A stretch of DNA of 64,000 nucleotides from an uncultured Clostridia bacterium (GCA_947626135.1 CANQQZ010000013.1:1-64000), one strand, 5' to 3'; shown: positions 46,018 to 56,142, counted from the first letter of the stretch. A program made the numbers and translations. The notes: generated from the sequence alone by a model not told the origin.

Positions 46018-47379
46018 CTACAGCCCGAGTATGCGGGCGGCTATATTAAAATATAAAACTATGGAACACATATCAATAATCGTCGCAAGAAGCGGCGCAG
46101 CCATAATAGCCGGATCGAGGCGGCATTTTTTCGCGAGAAGCGGCAGCGAACCGCCTATTACCTTCGACATTACGACCGTAGCTATAATCGATGCCGCAAC
46201 GGCGGCGCTCAGCAGAAGATTATGACCGTATGTTATATAAATCCTTATTCCGTTTATCACCGCAAGCACGGCGCTTATTATGAGCGATATTCTGAATTCC
46301 TTAAAAATCACCCGGAAAAAATCTCCGAAATGTATTTCATCGAGCGCTATGCCGCGTATTATCAGCGTAGAGGACTGCGACGAGCAATTTCCGCCCGTGT
46401 CCATAATCATCGGCATAAACGATACCAGGATGGGCAGCGCCTCGAACGTGTGCTCATAATGCATCGTAACCATGCCGGTCACGGACATGCTTATCATCAG
46501 TATCAGAAGCCATATGATCCTGTTGCCGGAATGGCGCAGCACTCCTGTGCGGAAATACGAATCCTCCATAGGCGTCATCGCGTACATTTTCGATACGTCC
46601 TCGCTGTTTTCCTCCTGGATGACGTCCATAACGTCGTCGAATGTGACAATTCCGACAAGACGGTTATCGTTATCCACAACCGGCAGGGCAAGCAAATCGT
46701 ATTTACTGAACATGCGCGCTACCGTTTCCTGGTCCTCATCGGTGGTAACGCTTATAATATTTGTGGTCATTATCCCGCCTATCGTCTCGTCCTCGTCCGC
46801 CATAAACAAATCCTTAACCGATACTATCCCGATAAGCCGTCTGTTCTCCGTCACATAGCAGGTGTAAATCGTTTCCTTGTTCACGCCGACCTCGCGTATC
46901 TTCTCAAAGGAATCCGCAACCGTCATATCCTTATGTATGCTGACATATTCAATCGTCATTATACTGCCGGCGCTGTCGCGCGGATATTTAAGAATCTCGT
47001 TGATCGCTCTGCGCTCGCCCATTGACGAATTGCGCAAAATTCTCGCGACGACATTAGCCGGCATTTCCTCAATCATATCCACCATGTCGTCAACAAATAT
47101 ATTATGCAGAATATCCCGGAGCTCGCTGTCGGAAAAGGCGTTTATAAGATGCTCCTGCATATCGGGATTCATATACGCGAACGCCTCCGCGGCAGCGTCT
47201 TTGGGCATAAGCCGATACAGCATCAGAAACTCAGCCCGCTCGTCAAAATCGCCGCCGTAGAGCTCTTCAAACATAGCCGCCGCGTCCGCGCTGTTCATAT
47301 CCTCAAGGGCGCGCTTCAATCCCGCAAAGTCGGCGCGCTTGAGTAATTCCTCGATATTCGTAAAATCCTTCTCTGCCAT
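46018..47379 (-). CDS. mgtE: Magnesium transporter MgtE
   Basis: Mg2+-gated Mg2+ channel, 453 residues. An N-terminal helical superhelix domain (about 1-125), two CBS domains (about 130-255, with MTIEYVSIHKDMTVADSFEKI in part and IGGIMTTNIISVTTDEDQET) and five C-terminal membrane segments are seen, including MPMIMDTGGNCSSQSSTLII in the pore region. A plain GGGAGGTG-type site precedes the ATG. The 61 bases before it hold no M-box riboswitch. Confidence 0.95.
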   Translation of the reverse strand: MAEKDFTNIEELLKRADFAGLKRALEDMNSADAAAMFEELYGGDFDERAEFLMLYRLMPKDAAAEAFAYMNPDMQEHLINAFSDSELRDILHNIFVDDMVDMIEEMPANVVARILRNSSMGERRAINEILKYPRDSAGSIMTIEYVSIHKDMTVADSFEKIREVGVNKETIYTCYVTENRRLIGIVSVKDLFMADEDETIGGIMTTNIISVTTDEDQETVARMFSKYDLLALPVVDNDNRLVGIVTFDDVMDVIQEENSEDVSKMYAMTPMEDSYFRTGVLRHSGNRIIWLLILMISMSVTGMVTMHYEHTFEALPILVSFMPMIMDTGGNCSSQSSTLIIRGIALDEIHFGDFFRVIFKEFRISLIISAVLAVINGIRIYITYGHNLLLSAAVAASIIATVVMSKVIGGSLPLLAKKCRLDPAIMAAPLLATIIDMCSIVLYFNIAARILGL

Positions 47380-47440
47380 TGCCGCGCACCTCCCTTTTGC
47401 AGTTAAACCGCTTTAGCTCTCAACGGAAATAAAGCAAAAA

Positions 47441-48592
47441 TCATACTCCGAAATTATCCGGCTTTGAGCTTCTTCGTCCGAACGCGTACAAAATCGCCTC
47501 GACCGTCCTTCTTGACGCTTCCCCGTCGCCGTATGGATTGGCGGCGTGCGCCATCGCGTCGTAGGCTTCACGGCTGTCCAGAAGCTCCTTCGCAAGCCGG
47601 ATTATATCGTCTTTTTTCACTCCCGCAAGCTTTACCGTTCCAGCGGCTACAGCCTCGGGGCGCTCCGTTTCACGGCGCAGCACAAGCACCGGCTTCGCAA
47701 GCGCCGGAGCCTCCTCCTGTATTCCGCCGCTGTCGGTCATTACCATAAAGCTTCTCGCCATTGCGTTATGCAGCTCGAGAACGTCAAGCGGGTCAATCAG
47801 ATGCACTCTGTCAACGCCGCCCAGGATCCCGAACACCGTCTCTCTCACAGCCGGATTCAGATGCACCGGGTATACCAGCTCCACATCTGGGTAACTCTCC
47901 ACTATCTCCTTCAGCGCTCCGCAGATATTTTCAAGCGGCGCGCCCAAATTTTCACGTCTGTGCGCCGTCACTATGATAACGCGGTTTTTATTAAAGTCAA
48001 TGCCGTTGAGTACCTCGCCGCGGAAAATATAATCGTCTCTGACCGTTGTCTTCATCGCGTCGATAACGGTATTTCCCGTTACATAAACGCTGTCCTCAGG
48101 CACATTCTCCGCAAGCAGATTACGCCTGTTCTGCGGAGTGGGCGAAAAATTCAGATCCGCTATCCGTCCGGTCAGCTGCCGGTTCATTTCCTCCGGGAAC
48201 GGCGAGTATTTATCATAGGTTCTGAGCCCCGCCTCCACATGTCCTACCCGGACCTGATTGTAAAACGCCGCCAAAGCCGCCACAAAGCTCGTGGAGGTGT
48301 CGCCGTGCACAAGCACTATGTCCGGCGTCTCCTTTTTTATAACCTCGTCAAGCCCCTCCAAAACGCGTGTGGTGATCCCGACAAGGCTCTGCCTTGTTTT
48401 CATTATATCCAAATCGTAATCCGGAACTATCCCGAAAATTTCAAGCACCTGATCGAGCATTTCCCTGTGCTGCGCCGTAACGCATACAATCGGCTCGATC
48501 TCCTCGTATTTTTTCAGCTCCAGAGCAAGCGGAGCCATTTTTATCGCCTCGGGACGAGTCCCGAAAACCGTCATAACCTTTATTTTTGCCAA
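47441..48592 (-). CDS. wecB: UDP-GlcNAc 2-epimerase (non-hydrolysing)
   Basis: Interconverts UDP-GlcNAc and UDP-ManNAc, a precursor for wall teichoic acid or other surface polymers. It begins IKVMTVFGTRPEAIKMAPLA and has VVHGDTSTSF-like VLVHGDTSTSFVAALAAFY, HVEAGLRT and TDSGGIQEEAPALAKPVLVL (20 residues). Length is 383 residues. It starts 2 bases after the WecA/TagO-like gene ends, fitting a shared surface-polymer pathway. Confidence 0.95.
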   Translation of the reverse strand: MAKIKVMTVFGTRPEAIKMAPLALELKKYEEIEPIVCVTAQHREMLDQVLEIFGIVPDYDLDIMKTRQSLVGITTRVLEGLDEVIKKETPDIVLVHGDTSTSFVAALAAFYNQVRVGHVEAGLRTYDKYSPFPEEMNRQLTGRIADLNFSPTPQNRRNLLAENVPEDSVYVTGNTVIDAMKTTVRDDYIFRGEVLNGIDFNKNRVIIVTAHRRENLGAPLENICGALKEIVESYPDVELVYPVHLNPAVRETVFGILGGVDRVHLIDPLDVLELHNAMARSFMVMTDSGGIQEEAPALAKPVLVLRRETERPEAVAAGTVKLAGVKKDDIIRLAKELLDSREAYDAMAHAANPYGDGEASRRTVEAILYAFGRRSSKPDNFGV

Positions 48593-48594
48593 CG

Positions 48595-49773
48595 TTAATT
48601 CCTCCCTTCGCCGTTTGTATCTGTCTCCTCCGCCCCGTCCGCGTTTACAGCGTCCGCGGGCTTAGGCGTATCCTCGCCGCCGTCCTCTTCGTCCTTACGC
48701 ATATGCGTATGCACATAGCTGTTTTTGCCCATCACGCTTGCTATAAGCAGCAGCACGAGCACGCATATCAAAAGCAGCAGCGCCCTTAATACTCCGCTCT
48801 CCGCAAGCAGGACAGCCGTAATTCCCAGAATCCCCGACATCGCATATAAAATAAACACCGTCTGCTTCTGGGAAAAGCCCATATCGACGAGCCTGTGATG
48901 GAGATGTCCCCTGTCCGCCTTCATCGGGCTTTCACCGTGAATGATTCTGCGAATCATCGCGAACAGTGCATCAAAGAGCGGTACGCCCAAAATGAGCAGC
49001 GGAACCGCAAACGATATGACCGCGTATGATTTGAACACGCCTTGTATTGACAGCGTGGCAAGCATAAACCCCAAAAATGTCGAGCCGGTATCGCCCATAA
49101 AAATCTTTGTATGGCTCGAGCGGCTGAAATTAAACGGCAGGAATCCAAAGCAGGCGCCCATAAGCGAAATTCCCAGAATCGCAATTGAAATCTCGTTTGA
49201 GCGTATTGATATAAACACAAGCGACAGCGACATAATCGCGCTTACGCCCGCCGCAAGACCGTCCAAGCCGTCTATAAAATTAACGGCGTTGGTGATAAAC
49301 ACTATCCATATAACCGTTAACGCTATCGACAGCCAGTTCGGCAGCACCCAGTAAGGATTATCGGAAAAAATATTCGGGTTTGTGAACACGCTTATTTTTA
49401 TTCCGCCTACGTATATTACTATCAGCGCGGCTAAAATCTGAACGGCAAATTTGGGAATCGCCGGCAACGCCTTGCAGTCGTCTATAACTCCGACAGCGAC
49501 CAGCACCATAGCGCCCAGAAGCGTTCCCAAAAGAGCCTGCTTGTCACAATATGGGAATGCAAAGCATACAGTCGCGACAAGAAACCCGAATATAATCGCC
49601 AGCCCGCCTATGCGCGGCGTCGGTTTTTTATGCATTCTCCGCTTATCCTTCGGCACGTCGATAGCTCCTATTTTGAACGCAAACCGCCTTACAAGCGGCG
49701 TGGCTGCCGCCGTAAATCCAAACGATACCAACAGTGCGAACAGCATACTGAGAATTTCGTTAACTCCTATCAT
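48595..49773 (-). CDS. Undecaprenyl-P GlcNAc-1-P transferase, WecA/TagO type
   Basis: Polytopic membrane glycosyltransferase of the MraY/WecA family, 392 residues with about ten membrane segments. It transfers HexNAc-1-phosphate to undecaprenyl phosphate, the first step of teichoic acid or similar polymers. Catalytic segments are VIDDCKALP, NAVNFIDGLDGLAAGVS, IFMGDTGSTFLGF and the HIHH-like GHLHHRLVDMG. The C-terminal tail of about 40 residues is cytoplasmic and acidic. Its partner wecB follows directly. No other polymer genes are in the window. Confidence 0.92.
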   Translation of the reverse strand: MIGVNEILSMLFALLVSFGFTAAATPLVRRFAFKIGAIDVPKDKRRMHKKPTPRIGGLAIIFGFLVATVCFAFPYCDKQALLGTLLGAMVLVAVGVIDDCKALPAIPKFAVQILAALIVIYVGGIKISVFTNPNIFSDNPYWVLPNWLSIALTVIWIVFITNAVNFIDGLDGLAAGVSAIMSLSLVFISIRSNEISIAILGISLMGACFGFLPFNFSRSSHTKIFMGDTGSTFLGFMLATLSIQGVFKSYAVISFAVPLLILGVPLFDALFAMIRRIIHGESPMKADRGHLHHRLVDMGFSQKQTVFILYAMSGILGITAVLLAESGVLRALLLLICVLVLLLIASVMGKNSYVHTHMRKDEEDGGEDTPKPADAVNADGAEETDTNGEGRN

Positions 49774-49921
49774 TGGTTTTCCTCCCTACGGTCTTATATC
49801 CCATATATTTGCAGACTGCGGAGCAGCCGGCGCCGCCTGCGAAAAATTTCGCGCTGCGGCGCGCAAAGTATGTTAAAATATGCTCTCAGTTACCAAACGC
49901 TCCGCGTTTGACAGCGCGAGG

Positions 49922-50926
49922 TCATTCTGCCACAAACCCTACCTTCCTGTATACCTTTTTAAGCGTTCTGCCGGCGATACGTCTCGCACTTTCCGCGCCC
50001 TTCTGGCAAATAGCAGTCAAATATGCCTTATCGGCGATTATCCTGTCGTACTCGGCGCGTATCGGACGAATACATTCTACCACAGCCTCGGCGACGTCGC
50101 CTTTGAAACCGCCGTAGCCCTTTCCGGCGTAATCCTTTACTATATCGTCAATGCTTCTTCCCGTGACCGCCGACATAATCGAGAGCAGATTGTTGATCCC
50201 CGCCTTCGTATCATCGCCCTCGCGGTACTCGATTACGCCCTCGCTGTCGGTAACGGCGCTCTTTATCTTTTTCGCGATAACGTTCATGTCGTCCATCATC
50301 GAAATATACGCCTTGGGGTTCTCATCCGATTTCGACATCTTTTTAACAGGGTTCTGAAGACTCATGATATTCGCGCCGACCTTCGGCAGAAGTCCCTCGG
50401 GAATGGTGAAAACATCGCCGTAAAGCGCGTTAAAGCGCTGAGCCACGTCGCGGCATATCTCGATATGCTGCATCTGATCCTTGCCGACCGGCACGTAATT
50501 CGCCTGATACAGAAGGATATCCGCAGCCATAAGCACGGGATATGTAAACAGACCCGCGTTAATGTTTTCCGCATGACGCGAGGATTTGTCCTTAAACTGC
50601 GTCATGCGCTGAAGCTCGCCCATATACGTGTAACAGTTCAGCACCCACGCAAGCTCGGCATGCGCGGGATTGTGCGACTGTATAAAAATTATATTATTCT
50701 CCGCGTCTATTCCGCTCGCAAGATATAGCGCGAGTATCTCAAGCGTCCTCCTGCGTAATTCCGCCGGGGTCTGGCGCACCGTTATCGTGTGCATGTCCAT
50801 CATGGCGTAAATGCAGTGATAATCCTCCTGTAAGCTGACCCAGTTTTTAATCGCTCCAAGGTAATTGCCCAGCGTCAAAACACCGGACGGCTGTATTCCC
50901 GAAAAAACTATTTTCTTATCATCCAT
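49922..50926 (-). CDS. trpS: Tryptophanyl-tRNA synthetase
   Basis: Class I synthetase of 334 residues. The HIGH-type motif lies in SGVLTLGNYLGAI and KMSKS as KKMSKSDENPKAYI. The ATG at 50926 has AAAGGA 9 bases upstream; an earlier ATG at 50971 lies in the intergenic structure and has no site. No T-box leader is present in the 109 bases before it. It follows the aminotransferase gene and is followed by the WecA/TagO-type gene after 148 bases, which hold only CAAACGC/GCGTTTG (a 7-pair hairpin near the trpS end). Confidence 0.95.
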   Translation of the reverse strand: MDDKKIVFSGIQPSGVLTLGNYLGAIKNWVSLQEDYHCIYAMMDMHTITVRQTPAELRRRTLEILALYLASGIDAENNIIFIQSHNPAHAELAWVLNCYTYMGELQRMTQFKDKSSRHAENINAGLFTYPVLMAADILLYQANYVPVGKDQMQHIEICRDVAQRFNALYGDVFTIPEGLLPKVGANIMSLQNPVKKMSKSDENPKAYISMMDDMNVIAKKIKSAVTDSEGVIEYREGDDTKAGINNLLSIMSAVTGRSIDDIVKDYAGKGYGGFKGDVAEAVVECIRPIRAEYDRIIADKAYLTAICQKGAESARRIAGRTLKKVYRKVGFVAE

Positions 50927-50950
50927 ATTTTTCATTCCTTTCAGTGTGTG

Positions 50951-51038
50951 GTAAATTGTGATTTCGCGCACCTGACAGCCTTCCCCCTGAGGGAGGCTGT
51001 CATCGCCAAATCATCATTCCCGCAATATTGTCAAATCA
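50951..51038. repeat. Possible short relative of the intergenic elements (E)
   Basis: An 88-base gap filler between the aminotransferase stop and a point 24 bases before the trpS ATG, the same placement as elements A-D. It has inverted ends TGTGATTT (50956-50963) and AAATCACA (51033-51040), and a central hairpin GACAGCC/GGCTGTC (50973-51000). The left end, TAAATTGTGATTTCGC, is a poor match to the terminal repeat, so kinship is uncertain; it could simply be a terminator without a T tract. Confidence 0.35.
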
Positions 51039-52232
51039 CAGCAGTTCCGTCAGTACGCCGCCCAGACGCCTGATCGCCTCGGCAATATTTTCAAGCGTAG
51101 CCGAAGAATAGTTCAAACGGAACATGTTAGACGGCGCGCTCATATCAACGGCAAAATTAGAGCCCGGCACAATAGCCACCTTCTTCTCAAGGCACTTATC
51201 GACAACCGGATTTATATCGGTGATCGTCGGGCATTCGCACCAGAGGAAGATGCCTCCCTCGGGGGTCACCCACCTGACCTTCCCCTTCGGGAAATACTTT
51301 TCCATATTCTCAATCATGCATGCGCATTTTTTTCCGTATAATTCACGATTTTTCGCAATGTAATCGTCTATATTGTACTTTTTCATAAACTCCACACACA
51401 TAAGCTGCGTAAGCATGGGAGTATGAACGTCGTTTACCTGCTTTAAAATTTCAACCTTTTCCAGTATTTTCGCGTCGGCAATTATGTATCCGAGACGCAT
51501 TCCGGGGGAAAGAATTTTTGAGAAGGAGCCGGCGTAAATCACGCGCCCCTCGGTATCCAGCGATTTTATTGTCGGAACGTCCTCTCCCGCAAAGCGCAGA
51601 TCCCCGTAAGGGTTATCCTCCAAAATCATCACGTTGTATTTCGACGCAAGCTCAAGCATTCTCTTTCTCTTTTCGAGCGACATGGTGACTCCGGTAGGAT
51701 TCTGGAACGTGGGGATCGTATAGATGAATTTTACGCCGTCGTTATTTTTAAGCGCGTCCTCCAAGCCCTCCATGCTCATTCCGTCATCCTCTACCGTCAC
51801 GCCGACAAGTCCGCACTCGTATGTGCGGAACGCGTTAAGGCTGCCTATAAAGCTCGGACTTTCCACAACCACCTTATCGCCCTTGTTTAAAAGCGCTTTC
51901 GCCGTAAGATCTATTCCCTGGTTGGCGCCGGTCATGATTATAACCGCATCGCGCTCCGCATTGTATGCGTTCACCTTGTTCGCGCGTGCAATCGCGCACT
52001 CCTTCATCTTCGGGTACCCATCCGTAGTGCCGTACTGGAGCGCGAGCGTCGGGCTCGTCATAAGTATCTTTCCCGCAATCTTCGAAAGCTCGTCGCCCGG
52101 GAATAATTCCGACGCGGGATTGCCTCCCGCAAGCGATATGATTTCAGGGTCAGCCATGCGTTTAAACATCTCGCGTATAGCGCTGCCCTGCATAGACCTT
52201 ACTCTGTCCGCAAAAAATTCCGTATATTCCAT
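51036..52232 (-). CDS. PLP-dependent aminotransferase, class I/II
   Basis: Fold-type I aminotransferase of 398 residues, closest in style to 2-aminoadipate/MocR-like aminotransferases without the GntR domain. Segments seen are IISLAGGNPASELFP, LQYGTTDGYPKMKE, the YTIPTFQNPTGVTMS region, and the PLP lysine in GSFSKILSPGMRLGY. The amino donor is not predictable from sequence. AAAGGAG precedes the ATG, and element C ends 22 bases upstream of it. Confidence 0.9.
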   Translation of the reverse strand: MEYTEFFADRVRSMQGSAIREMFKRMADPEIISLAGGNPASELFPGDELSKIAGKILMTSPTLALQYGTTDGYPKMKECAIARANKVNAYNAERDAVIIMTGANQGIDLTAKALLNKGDKVVVESPSFIGSLNAFRTYECGLVGVTVEDDGMSMEGLEDALKNNDGVKFIYTIPTFQNPTGVTMSLEKRKRMLELASKYNVMILEDNPYGDLRFAGEDVPTIKSLDTEGRVIYAGSFSKILSPGMRLGYIIADAKILEKVEILKQVNDVHTPMLTQLMCVEFMKKYNIDDYIAKNRELYGKKCACMIENMEKYFPKGKVRWVTPEGGIFLWCECPTITDINPVVDKCLEKKVAIVPGSNFAVDMSAPSNMFRLNYSSATLENIAEAIRRLGGVLTELL

Positions 52233-52254
52233 TTTGATTCTCCTTTGATATTGT

Positions 52255-52670
52255 TAAATTTTAGTTTATCGGGGTAACGTAAACGGCGGGTGCAAGTCTC
52301 CCTTGTCAAAGGGAGGGGAACCGCCGCAGGCGGTGGAGGGATTCATTTCTACAAAAAACCGCATATTTGAGCGATTGGCTGTAATTGCGAAATCCCCTCG
52401 CCAACTTCGTTGGCCCTCTCCCCTTTAACAAGGGGCGCAAGCAGAGCGCTGCCGTAAGCAAAAATCACGTATGGCGGGCGAAAGCCTCCCTTGTTAAAGG
52501 GAGGGGGACCGCCGCAGGCGGTGGAGGGATTCATTTTTACAGAAAACCACACATTTGAGCGATTTGTTGTAATTATGGAATCCCCCAGTCAGCTACGCTG
52601 ACAGCCCCCTTTGACAAGGGGGCCTTAGTTGAGCACTGCCGTTTGCAAAAGTGCGATAAACTAAAATTTA
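52255..52670. mobile_element. MITE-like intergenic element, copy C
   Basis: 416 bases bounded by perfect 16-base terminal inverted repeats TAAATTTTAGTTTATC (52255-52270) and GATAAACTAAAATTTA (52655-52670). No transposase or credible gene is inside. It contains two palindromic units: about 52285-52460, which resembles copy D in inverted orientation, and 52442-52634, an inverted near-copy of 43060-43253 in element B. The TA at each outer edge suggests TA target duplication, as for Tc1/mariner or IS630-type elements. The right edge supplies the stop of glnS; the left edge is 22 bases before the aminotransferase ATG. Confidence 0.85.
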
Positions 52671-54338
52671 TTTATTAATTTTTTTCCAGCTGTCCTTAAG
52701 CGCGACGGTTCTGTTAAATACCGGCTTATCCGTCGTTGAGTCTCTGTCCACGCAGAAATATCCGAGTCTGAGGAACTGGAACTTATCCCCCTCCTTCAAA
52801 TCCGTAAGCGTGCTCTCAACCTTCGCGTTTTCTATCACAACCATTGATTCAGGGTTTAAATTTTCGGTGAAATCGTTCACTCCCGTTTCGTCGGACGGAT
52901 TTTCGACATTGAATAATCTGTCATACAGTCTGACCTCGGCGTCAATGGCATGAGCGGCGCTCACCCAATGTATAGTGCCGCGCACCTTGCGCCCGTCGGG
53001 CGTCTGCCCCCCGCGGCTTTCCGGGTCGTATGTGCAGTGCAGCGCCAGAATCGTTCCGTCATCATCCGCCTCATATCCCGTGCAGGTCACGTAATACGCG
53101 CTTTTTAAGCGTACCTCGCGTCCAAGCGTCAGCCGGAAGTATTTCTTCGGAGCGTCAAGCATAAAATCGTCGCGCTCAATATAAAGCACCTTTGAAAACT
53201 CCACCGTTCTCACGCCCATTTCGGGTCTTTCCGGATTTATCTCAACCTCTATCTGCTCCGTCTTATCGTCCGGATAATTATCGATTATAACCTTCAAGGG
53301 CTTCAGCACAGCCATCGCGCGGGGCGCGTTTTTATTTAAATCCTCCCTCAGACACGCTTCAAGCAGCGAAAAATCAATTACGCTGTTAGCCTTTGCAACG
53401 CCTATACGCTCGCAAAAGTCGCGTATTGCCGCCGGCGTATAGCCTCTGCGGCGCATACCGCAGAGCGTTGACATTCTCGGATCGTCCCAGCCGGAAACGA
53501 TGCCGTTTTGAACAAGCTTAAGGCAGCGGCGCTTGCTTGTGAGAGTATAGTTCAGATTCATACGGGCAAATTCTATCTGGCGCGAGGGCTGCTCGAAATC
53601 GAGCTCGCGCAGGAACCAGTCATAGAGCGGTCTGTGGTCCTCAAATTCGAGCGTACACAGAGAATGAGTCACCCCTTCTATCGTATCCGAAATCGGATGC
53701 GCAAAGTCATACATCGGATACACTATCCATTTGTCGCCGGTTCTGTGATGATGAGCGCGCATAATCCGGTATATAACCGGATCGCGCATATTGAGGTTCG
53801 GCGACGCCATATCTATTTTTGCGCGCAGCACCTTGCTGCCGTCCGGGAACTCGCCCTCCGTCATACGCGCGAACAAATCAAGGTTTTCCTCGACTGTTCT
53901 GTCTCTGTACGGACTGTTTTTACCCGGCTCCTTCAATGTGCCCCTGTATTCGCGTATCTCATCCGCGGACAAATCGCACACATACGCCTTGCCCTTTTCT
54001 ATAAGCTCTACGGCGCAGTCGTATATGTCCTTAAAATAATCCGACGCGTAAAGCACCTTGTCCCATTTAAAGCCGAGCCATTTTATGTCCTCCATAATAG
54101 ACTCTACGTACTCGGTATCCTCCTTCGTCGGATTCGTGTCGTCAAGACGCAGATTGCATTTTCCCCCGTATTTTTGAGCCATGCCGAAATTTATGCAAAT
54201 CGCCTTGGCGTGACCCGCGTGAAGATAGCCGTTCGGCTCCGGCGGGAAACGCGTCTGCACATGCGTGTAGACCTTAGTCTCCAAATCCTTGTCGATTGCT
54301 TCCTCGATAAAATTCCTGCTTACAAATTCCTCGTCCAT
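52668..54338 (-). CDS. glnS: Glutaminyl-tRNA synthetase
   Basis: Class I synthetase charging tRNA-Gln directly, 556 residues. The HIGH motif is HAGH in [20 protein letters not shown] and the KMSKS equivalent is [10 protein letters not shown]; the C-terminal anticodon-binding beta barrels (from about 340) are complete. Many Firmicutes lack GlnRS and use the GatCAB amidotransferase route, so its presence is notable. It follows gltX by 20 bases. The TAA stop is the last three bases of the terminal repeat of element C. Confidence 0.95.
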   Translation of the reverse strand: MDEEFVSRNFIEEAIDKDLETKVYTHVQTRFPPEPNGYLHAGHAKAICINFGMAQKYGGKCNLRLDDTNPTKEDTEYVESIMEDIKWLGFKWDKVLYASDYFKDIYDCAVELIEKGKAYVCDLSADEIREYRGTLKEPGKNSPYRDRTVEENLDLFARMTEGEFPDGSKVLRAKIDMASPNLNMRDPVIYRIMRAHHHRTGDKWIVYPMYDFAHPISDTIEGVTHSLCTLEFEDHRPLYDWFLRELDFEQPSRQIEFARMNLNYTLTSKRRCLKLVQNGIVSGWDDPRMSTLCGMRRRGYTPAAIRDFCERIGVAKANSVIDFSLLEACLREDLNKNAPRAMAVLKPLKVIIDNYPDDKTEQIEVEINPERPEMGVRTVEFSKVLYIERDDFMLDAPKKYFRLTLGREVRLKSAYYVTCTGYEADDDGTILALHCTYDPESRGGQTPDGRKVRGTIHWVSAAHAIDAEVRLYDRLFNVENPSDETGVNDFTENLNPESMVVIENAKVESTLTDLKEGDKFQFLRLGYFCVDRDSTTDKPVFNRTVALKDSWKKINK

Positions 54339-54358
54339 TGTTTCTCCCCCGCATGATG

Positions 54359-56014
54359 TTATTTTACAATTTCTATAGCTTCGTCTATTCGTTTAAGCGT
54401 TTCCGCGCCGCCCAAAACCTGCATTATTTCATAAAGGTCGGGAGTGTTTCTCCTGCCGGTCACAGCGGCTCGTATAACGCCCGACACGTCCCCGACGTGA
54501 CCCTTGTACTCATCCGGAGACGCCTTGTATTCCTTCGGGCTCGCGGCGTATCCCAGCTCAACCGCAAGCTCTCTCACCCTCGGGAACCAATCGTCCGCAC
54601 TGCCGTCCGGCTCGTAAACCTCCTTGTAACGCTCAAGTATTCTTATTATTTCGTCACTTGAAATGTTATCGGCAAAATCGCGTTTCTTATCCCACAGCTC
54701 GCTGTAAAAATACGCTAAATACTCCTTCACGTCGGACCATTTGGCGATATCCTTCCTCGGCTTTCGTCCGCCGCGCTCAACTGCGAAAATCGCAAGCGCG
54801 TATTCCTCATCCTCCGTCAGGATCCCGTACAGCTCCCTATCGTATTCCTTCGCCCATTTTGAGGTCATGTCGAATACCTCCTCGGCTGTAAGAGTGCTGA
54901 TATAAGTCTTGCTTATATCATTCAGCTTAGCCAAATCAAACAGAGCGCCCGCCTTGCTCATCTTTGAAAACGAGAACGGGAATTTGTTAATGTCCTCCTC
55001 CTTATTGCATTTTCTCCACTCCTCGTAGTTGGAGTTGGCAAGAGTCATCAGATATTCCCACACCGCGCCTCTCGGATAGCCCTGTTCCTCATAATAGCTT
55101 ACAGCCGCCTCCGGATCCTTTCTTTTCGACAGCTTTCGCTTTCCTCCGTTTTCCTCCTTCATGATCGGAGAAATATGGGCATATTTCACCGGTTTAAAGC
55201 CGCATACCTTAAACAGCTGCAAATGAATGGGCACGGACGAAATCCACTCGTCTCCGCGTATTACGTGCGTGGTACGCATGAGGTGATCGTCCGCCGCATG
55301 CGCGAAATGGTATGTAGGAGTGCCGTCCTTTTTGAGCAGAACCACATCTAGCACGTTTTCGTCCATTTCTATCTCGCCTTTAATCATATCCTTGAACCTG
55401 ATCCGTCCTCCGGCTTTACCCGGCGACTTTAAGCGCACAACGTATTCCCGTCCCTCGTCTATAAGCCTTTTTGCCTCTTCGACCGTTATATCGCGATATT
55501 TCGCGTACCCGCCGTAAATTCCGGTCAGCTCCTTCTTTTCCTCCTGAGACTTCCGTATCCGCGCTATCTCCTCCTCGGTCATAAAGCACGGGTACGCCAG
55601 TCCGCGTTCAACAAGGCGCTTCACAAACGAGTGATAAATCTCCTTGCGCCTGCTCTGCGTATACGGACCGTATTCGCCCTTTTCCTCTGTCTGCGATATG
55701 ACGCCCTCGTCTATATTGATTCCGAACGCCTTCAAACCATCGATTATCATCTGCGCACCGTTCTCTATCTCGCGCTTTTTATCCGTGTCCTCGATTCTCA
55801 GATAAAATATGCCGTTTGACGCGCTTGCGGCAATCCTGCCTATAAAGCCCGCAAACAGTCCGCCAAAATGCAAAAATCCCGTAGGACTCGGCGCAAACCG
55901 CGTAACAACCGCGCCTTCCTTCAAATCCCTCGCGGGATACCTTTCTTCATAATCCTCCGGCGCCGCGGTTATGTCTCCGAACAGCAGCCGCGCCATTTCC
56001 ATATTTTCGTTCAT
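54359..56014 (-). CDS. gltX: Glutamyl-tRNA synthetase
   Basis: Class I synthetase for tRNA-Glu, 551 residues, longer than the usual 480-490 and of the clostridial long type. The HIGH-type motif lies in [18 protein letters not shown] and KMSKS in [14 protein letters not shown]. The start is the ATG at 56014 with AAAGGAGATAAGC upstream; an upstream in-frame start at 56092 lies in the promoter. Being beside GlnRS, it may be a discriminating enzyme that does not charge tRNA-Gln, which is inference. Confidence 0.94.
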   Translation of the reverse strand: MNENMEMARLLFGDITAAPEDYEERYPARDLKEGAVVTRFAPSPTGFLHFGGLFAGFIGRIAASASNGIFYLRIEDTDKKREIENGAQMIIDGLKAFGINIDEGVISQTEEKGEYGPYTQSRRKEIYHSFVKRLVERGLAYPCFMTEEEIARIRKSQEEKKELTGIYGGYAKYRDITVEEAKRLIDEGREYVVRLKSPGKAGGRIRFKDMIKGEIEMDENVLDVVLLKKDGTPTYHFAHAADDHLMRTTHVIRGDEWISSVPIHLQLFKVCGFKPVKYAHISPIMKEENGGKRKLSKRKDPEAAVSYYEEQGYPRGAVWEYLMTLANSNYEEWRKCNKEEDINKFPFSFSKMSKAGALFDLAKLNDISKTYISTLTAEEVFDMTSKWAKEYDRELYGILTEDEEYALAIFAVERGGRKPRKDIAKWSDVKEYLAYFYSELWDKKRDFADNISSDEIIRILERYKEVYEPDGSADDWFPRVRELAVELGYAASPKEYKASPDEYKGHVGDVSGVIRAAVTGRRNTPDLYEIMQVLGGAETLKRIDEAIEIVK

Positions 56015-56063
56015 GCTTATCTCCTTTTTTATTTGTGTATGCCTATAATACACCATGTTATTT

Positions 56064-56092
56064 ATTATACCTAAATTCGTCCTCAATATCAA
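56064..56092 (-). promoter_or_regulatory. Sigma-A promoter of gltX-glnS
   Basis: TTGATA (56087-56092), a 17-base spacer and a perfect TATAAT (56064-56069) on the minus strand, about 50 bases before the gltX ATG. The leader is too short for a T-box. Confidence 0.88.
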
Positions 56093-56142
56093 GCTATTTC
56101 GGGAAAAAAATTGTTTTTGAGGGAAAATTTAATCAAATACGG

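Noticed and set aside
47380-47440. M-box riboswitch before mgtE
   Set aside because: Only 61 bases lie between wecB and mgtE, with no conserved M-box segments.
50927-51035. T-box leader for trpS (also considered for gltX)
   Set aside because: The region is short and lacks the TGGNACCGCG-type motif and an antiterminator arrangement.
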